The notes below the pieces were generated by a model that was given only the letters and a program-made list of their open reading frames with translations, was not told the origin of the DNA and made no database searches. The translations under genes and the position numbers were made by a program. A stretch of 10,877 nucleotides of DNA, from contig CBFCYE010000056.1 in NCBI GenBank assembly GCA_965602225.1, positions 1 to 10,877 on the forward strand, given 5' to 3'. This document shows, piece by piece, positions 8,371 through 10,877 of the stretch (its first letter is position 1; the number at the start of each line of letters is the position of its first letter). The DNA is from Tenderia sp965602225 (GTDB lineage Bacteria; Pseudomonadota; Gammaproteobacteria; Tenderiales; Tenderiaceae).

Positions 8371-8387
8371 TCATGGTGCTAATTCAT

Positions 8388-9017
8388 CTATATCCGAACA
8401 GCTGAAACACCCTCGCCTACAGGCACTCTGGCCATTGCTGTTCGTGGTTGAATCCAGAACTGCCTATAGTTCTGCCACGCTTGCTGCTTTTGTTTTATCT
8501 GGCGCTTGGTGTAATGACCACTATCAGCCTCAACAAATACCAACTCACCATTTGAACCACGCGCAATTGCATCAGGAGCCGTCCCACCGAACAGGAGTTT
8601 GTCGTCAGCGGTAAAACTACTGGCAATGCGGAATTCTTGAGGTCGCCCCATTTCAAAATAAGACTGCCCTGCTAACAGCTCATGGTAATGACCACGATTT
8701 GTACCCACACCAGGCAACTTTCCACCCCAGGCCCTGGCTACTTCTTTATTCGCAAATTGCCATGCCGTGATTTTCTTCATGCCTCTCGGCGCACCGATAT
8801 CAAGCCGCTCCAGAATTCCGGCATCAACCAGCTTGTCTAAACGACGACGCGCACCGCTTTTACGATCAGCGTAATGCCACTGATCAGCACTCTTTTCATC
8901 AATAATGAGGGTTTTGGATAGATCTTGAAGAAACGCACGATCAGCTGTAGATAAACGTATAACTGACGCGCTATTTGCTTTGCTTAATACACGCGCTGTG
9001 CGTGGATTTTTAACCAT
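8388..9017 (-). CDS. Replic_Relax-like mobilisation protein with winged helix
   Basis: Product of 209 residues. Residues 20-98 form a winged helix (LSTADRAFLQDL, GARRRLDKLVDAGILERL, then a wing). The second half reads HYHELLAGQSYFEM at 110-123, PDAI at 148-151 and FVEADSG at 161-167, with lysines and Gln near 171-180. The order PDA...(F/L)xExD...K...Y is how I remember the Replic_Relax (PF13814) family, whose members sit in plasmid and integrative-element mobilisation loci. The core resembles a PD-(D/E)xK nuclease fold, but the last lysine position is Asp (ExD). I chose ATG at 9015-9017 because GGGGG lies six bases upstream; a TTG at 9045-9047 lies inside the predicted promoter. It is the first gene of the transfer operon. 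It could be the DNA-processing factor, an accessory protein, or a regulator. The family match is from memory and untested. Confidence 0.72.
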   Translation of the reverse strand: MVKNPRTARVLSKANSASVIRLSTADRAFLQDLSKTLIIDEKSADQWHYADRKSGARRRLDKLVDAGILERLDIGAPRGMKKITAWQFANKEVARAWGGKLPGVGTNRGHYHELLAGQSYFEMGRPQEFRIASSFTADDKLLFGGTAPDAIARGSNGELVFVEADSGHYTKRQIKQKQQAWQNYRQFWIQPRTAMARVPVGEGVSAVRI

Positions 9018-9038
9018 GACCGACCCCCTACACAACAA

Positions 9039-9067
9039 ATAATACAATAGGGGAAAATAGAAAACAA
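9039..9067 (-). promoter_or_regulatory. Sigma-70-like promoter of the transfer operon
   Basis: Read on the minus strand, TTGTTT (9062-9067) and TATTAT (9039-9044) are separated by exactly 17 bases. This is a good match to -35 and -10 elements. Transcription would begin near 9032, giving a leader of about 15 bases that contains the GGGGG ribosome site for the gene starting at 9017. It is the only clear promoter in front of the run of genes from 9017 to 1. It is predicted from sequence alone. Confidence 0.6.
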
Positions 9068-9091
9068 GGAAAATATAAAAATATGAAGTGT

Positions 9092-9111
9092 AAAAAAGTC
9101 GACCCCGACTT
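9092..9111 (-). terminator. Rho-independent terminator-like hairpin
   Basis: On the minus strand, a perfect 6-bp stem AAGTCG / CGACTT with a GGGT loop is followed directly by a run of T residues (6 in all, counting the stem end). It lies downstream of the fic gene and just upstream of the transfer-operon promoter, where it would keep fic transcription out of the operon. The stem is short, and being palindromic it could instead be an operator. GGGGTCG recurs next to the ribosome site at 9021-9027. Confidence 0.45.
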
Positions 9112-9276
9112 AAGAAGGCGCGTAGGGTAATTCAAGGAAAGTTAAATTCCAAGAAGTTTAAATGGTGTATTTTAGTTATGTGTTTTAACTGGTTTTATGA
9201 AATAGAAATTGCAGGAATTCAGCTAACAACTTCTTTTGGTATTTTGTAGCGAGTCACAGCCCGTAAGAGAAAGTTC

Positions 9277-9295
9277 ACGTGCTGTTCAAGCACGT
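9277..9295. repeat. 7-bp inverted repeat
   Basis: ACGTGCT and AGCACGT flank a 5-base loop (GTTCA). The T-rich tract lies on the wrong side for a minus-strand terminator, and the plus strand carries A residues after it. A protein-binding or DNA-processing site is more likely than a terminator. Confidence 0.45.
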
Positions 9296-9319
9296 AAAAA
9301 ATACAAAAGGGATGATGCT

Positions 9320-9340
9320 TTAACTGTAAGAACCAGTTAA
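9320..9340. repeat. 7-bp inverted repeat just after the fic stop codon
   Basis: TTAACTG and CAGTTAA are separated by 7 bases, two bases beyond the fic stop codon at 9343-9345. It could protect the 3' end of the fic mRNA or help end it, although no T tract follows directly. The right arm also pairs with TTAACTGGTT at 9185-9194. Confidence 0.4.
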
Positions 9341-9342
9341 GT

Positions 9343-10503
9343 CTATCTGTCTGGAAATAGCCCAGGCATCCAACGAGATGCAAGTTTGGCTGGAAATGCC
9401 AGTCGCAGAGGGGCACGCGTGCTCTCAGAAACCAATACGCCCCGTTCAGTGAGTGCGGATACTATCCGACGAGCATGACGCTCACCTGCGTTAACAATAT
9501 CGGGGATTTCAGCACGAGGAAGCTCACCTCGATATAATATTACTTCTAGTATCTTTTCCGCCTTTGGCGGAAGTTCTTTTAAACGAATCTCTTCCTCTGC
9601 CCACATAACTATCCGAGCACGAAGTCTATCAGGCTGTACCAGCTCTTCCATAAACTTTACTTGGTCTATGCAAGTTTCCAAAAAGAATTTGGTAAAAGAG
9701 GCAAGCGCCTCTTCACTGAGATTGCCACGACCATCAAGATCATTGCGACGCTTTAAGTCACATTGAGCCAGGTGCTTCTTATAAATATCAACATTTTTAG
9801 CAAGTCCCCTTGCCACCGACCATACTCCGCCAGTATCAAGCGTATCCAAAAACATGGAGTAAGAAACCAAGCGTGCGACACGTCCATTTCCATCAAGGAA
9901 AGGATGAATCCAAACCAAACGATGGTGTGCCGCAGCCGTGGCAATGATGGCTTCAGCTTTGCCTAAATTGGCATACGCTCTTTCATATCTATCAAGAAAT
10001 CGTGTGAGTGCACCGGGGCTTGGGGGAATGTGCCGACCAACTTTTACATCATTTTGTCTTAACTGACCTGGCACCACTTCCATGCGTTCCTTGGTATCAG
10101 GATTTTCAACCCATAGAAGTTCTTCTGGCAGTAATTCACAGAAGCGGCGATGAATTTCAATAATTCCATCTTTAGTGGTTGCTCGGTCTTTTAGCCCGCC
10201 TTCATCAATCCACTTTTGAACAGAGATATGCGCCGTCGCCTCTAATTGAAGATTTCGTTTTTCGACATCAGCACTATAGTCATCGTTTAACGCGCACTCT
10301 ATATCAATAGGATGGGTATCATGACCTTCGATGAGATTGCTGTAATAGCAGTTCATTGATCTAACTAGATTGGCAAGCGCGGCAAGTATCCCTTCCGGCA
10401 GACTGCGGCGAAAGCCTGTTGCATGAGCGGTAAGCTCTACGGCAAGGTCTGATAATTCTCCCCGGTGGGTTGAGCCGCCAGAGATTATCAACGGCTCCAT
10501 CAT
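9343..10503 (-). CDS. fic: Class II Fic-domain protein (likely AMPylase) with C-terminal winged helix
   Basis: Fic enzymes usually transfer AMP from ATP to Ser/Thr/Tyr of target proteins. Numbered from the longer start at 10551 (402 residues), the active-site motif HPFLDGNGR is at 216-224 and keeps His216, Asp220 and the GNGR phosphate loop. An N-terminal inhibitory motif SNLIEG at 71-76 ([S/T]xxxE[G/N]) places it in class II, where the Glu (E75) blocks productive ATP binding. A Fic_N-type region precedes it. Residues 326-385 form a winged helix (PPKAEKILEVILYRG, AEIPDIVNAGERHARRIVSALTERGVLV), suggesting DNA binding and autoregulation. I prefer the ATG at 10501-10503 because GAGGGGAG stands 9 bases before it, giving 386 residues; the ATG at 10549-10551 has no good ribosome site. 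It is isolated from the transfer operon by a hairpin-rich gap. The target is unknown. Confidence 0.92.
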   Translation of the reverse strand: MMEPLIISGGSTHRGELSDLAVELTAHATGFRRSLPEGILAALANLVRSMNCYYSNLIEGHDTHPIDIECALNDDYSADVEKRNLQLEATAHISVQKWIDEGGLKDRATTKDGIIEIHRRFCELLPEELLWVENPDTKERMEVVPGQLRQNDVKVGRHIPPSPGALTRFLDRYERAYANLGKAEAIIATAAAHHRLVWIHPFLDGNGRVARLVSYSMFLDTLDTGGVWSVARGLAKNVDIYKKHLAQCDLKRRNDLDGRGNLSEEALASFTKFFLETCIDQVKFMEELVQPDRLRARIVMWAEEEIRLKELPPKAEKILEVILYRGELPRAEIPDIVNAGERHARRIVSALTERGVLVSESTRAPLRLAFPAKLASRWMPGLFPDR

Positions 10504-10538
10504 ACTGATGGACTCCCCTCTATCAGCCATACTTTCTG

Positions 10539-10574
10539 TGTCCGGTTTCATGTCCGCTTATAAGTCCGCTTTTC
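10539..10574. repeat. Three tandem 12-bp direct repeats upstream of fic
   Basis: Three head-to-tail 12-bp units on the plus strand: TGTCCGGTTTCA (10539-10550), TGTCCGCTTATA (10551-10562) and AGTCCGCTTTTC (10563-10574). They share the core GTCCGSTT at exact 12-base spacing, about one helix turn, so a protein would bind along one face. If fic starts at 10503, they lie in its leader or promoter; if at 10551, they overlap the start codon. They are probably an operator, and the Fic winged helix is a natural candidate binder. Confidence 0.6.
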
Positions 10575-10613
10575 TTCTATTTATATTTCATATATATCAT
10601 ATGGTTACAAATA

Positions 10614-10622
10614 TTTATAGCA
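10614..10622 (-). promoter_or_regulatory. Possible extended -10 promoter element of fic
   Basis: On the minus strand, TGCTATAAA fits an extended -10 (TGnTATAAT-like), with no convincing -35. It lies between the single repeat and the tandem repeats, about 110 bases before the preferred fic start. The surrounding AT-rich sequence offers other weak -10 candidates, so this is tentative. Confidence 0.3.
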
Positions 10623-10641
10623 TAAACCAGCGCGGCTTATA

Positions 10642-10653
10642 TGTCCGGTTTCC
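10642..10653. repeat. Fourth copy of the fic 12-bp repeat
   Basis: TGTCCGGTTTCC matches 11 of 12 bases of the first tandem unit, in the same orientation, 79 bases beyond the start of the third unit. It sits just upstream (on the minus strand) of a possible extended -10 element, where a bound regulator could act on transcription or bring about looping with the tandem copies. Confidence 0.55.
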
Positions 10654-10671
10654 AACGGAGGCTACAATGGC

Positions 10672-10694
10672 TTGTTTTTCGTAGCTAAAAACAA
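10672..10694. repeat. 8-bp inverted repeat between the partial gene and fic
   Basis: TTGTTTTT and AAAAACAA are separated by a 7-base loop (CGTAGCT). The stem is AT-rich and follows the stop of the partial upstream gene by about 55 bases on the minus strand. It may act as a weak bidirectional terminator-like structure. ACAATGG occurs directly repeated at 10664-10670 and 10691-10697, overlapping the right arm. Confidence 0.35.
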
Positions 10695-10747
10695 TGGAAT
10701 ACGACTGCGTTGACACTCGAAAAACTCAACCTGAGCCCATATTCCCA

Positions 10748-10877
10748 TCAGGGCTTGCCACGCATCGCATCCAGATATTCAACAACATGCGTCAACCCCT
10801 GAACACGTTTGATCTGTTCAGCGGGAATACCTTGGGTGTGTAAATTCTCACACTGCATCCAATGCTTCATATCTTCG
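10748..10877 (-). CDS. C-terminal 42 residues of an unidentified protein (5' end outside the window)
   Basis: A minus-strand frame is open from the window edge to a TGA at 10748-10750. The visible tail is helical and charged, with MKHWMQCENLHTQG, AEQIKRVQGL and a final VVEYLDAMRGKP. Good amino-acid composition and no interruption suggest a real gene tail, but 42 residues are too few for me to name a family. It would be transcribed in the same direction as fic and the transfer operon, with about 245 bases between it and the preferred fic start. It could be a further mobilisation gene or unrelated; I cannot say. Confidence 0.5.
   Translation of the reverse strand, partial: EDMKHWMQCENLHTQGIPAEQIKRVQGLTHVVEYLDAMRGKP

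Larger units (their letters stand above)
9112..9342. other. Non-coding AT-rich region with inverted repeats between fic and the transfer operon
   Basis: No convincing gene lies here. The region is AT-rich and holds two perfect hairpins (9277-9295 and 9320-9340). It also holds a 10-bp inverted repeat whose arms, TTAACTGGTT at 9185-9194 and AACCAGTTAA at 9331-9340, are about 136 bases apart. Because it lies directly upstream of a mobilisation gene, it is a possible transfer origin or control region, but no known oriT nick consensus is recognisable. Confidence 0.4.

Noticed and set aside
8309..8614. 101-codon plus-strand frame
   Set aside because: It is antisense to the 3' part of the mobilisation gene and to the short gap before parB, with no ribosome site or recognisable domain.
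9277..9295. Hairpin considered as the fic terminator
   Set aside because: The T-rich tract is on the upstream side on the minus strand, so it does not fit a rho-independent terminator.
9048..9342. Insertion-sequence remnant or att site
   Set aside because: There are inverted repeats but no transposase fragments, no flanking target duplication that I can see, and no tRNA end or integrase gene.
9219..9416. 65-codon minus-strand frame overlapping the fic 3' end
   Set aside because: It starts inside fic in another frame and has no ribosome site; the tail (RAVTRYKIPKEVVS) looks protein-like, but there is not enough to call a gene.

Overview
The window is the tra/mob core of a conjugative element (plasmid or integrative element). 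A compact P-type (VirB/VirD4-like) type IV secretion locus runs entirely on the minus strand. Base composition (about half GC by eye), Shine-Dalgarno sites, tight gene overlaps and protein families point to a proteobacterium. A gammaproteobacterium is my best guess, but nothing here fixes the genus. I see no rRNA, tRNA, insertion sequence or CRISPR array.

Read in the direction of transcription (high to low coordinates), the layout is as follows. (1) 10748-10877: the last 42 codons of an unidentified gene. (2) 10504-10747: a control region with four copies of a 12-bp repeat (consensus roughly TGTCCGSTTTCA). (3) 9343-10503: a class II Fic-domain enzyme with a C-terminal winged helix. (4) 9018-9342: a non-coding region with several inverted repeats, a terminator-like hairpin and a good sigma-70-like promoter. 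(5) 8388-9017: a small protein resembling the Replic_Relax family. (6) 7194-8285: a ParB-family protein with no ParA beside it. (7) 6433-7188: a second winged-helix protein of similar build. (8) 4838-6433: a VirD4/TraG-like coupling ATPase. (9) 4479-4838: an unrecognised small membrane protein. (10) 4148-4462 VirB2-like pilin, 3866-4144 VirB3-like, 1497-3869 VirB4-like ATPase, 830-1507 VirB5-like, and 1-827 VirB6-like, cut by the window edge.

The genes from 9017 down to 1 touch or overlap nearly everywhere, so they probably form one transcription unit from the promoter at 9039-9067. The Replic_Relax-like protein, ParB and the second winged-helix protein would handle DNA recognition, processing or regulation. 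The coupling protein would hand DNA to the channel built by VirB2-VirB6. VirB7-VirB11 counterparts and any HUH or tyrosine relaxase are not in the window and may lie beyond position 1 or elsewhere. The Fic gene, with its own repeats and hairpins around it, looks like a separately regulated cargo unit next to the transfer operon.
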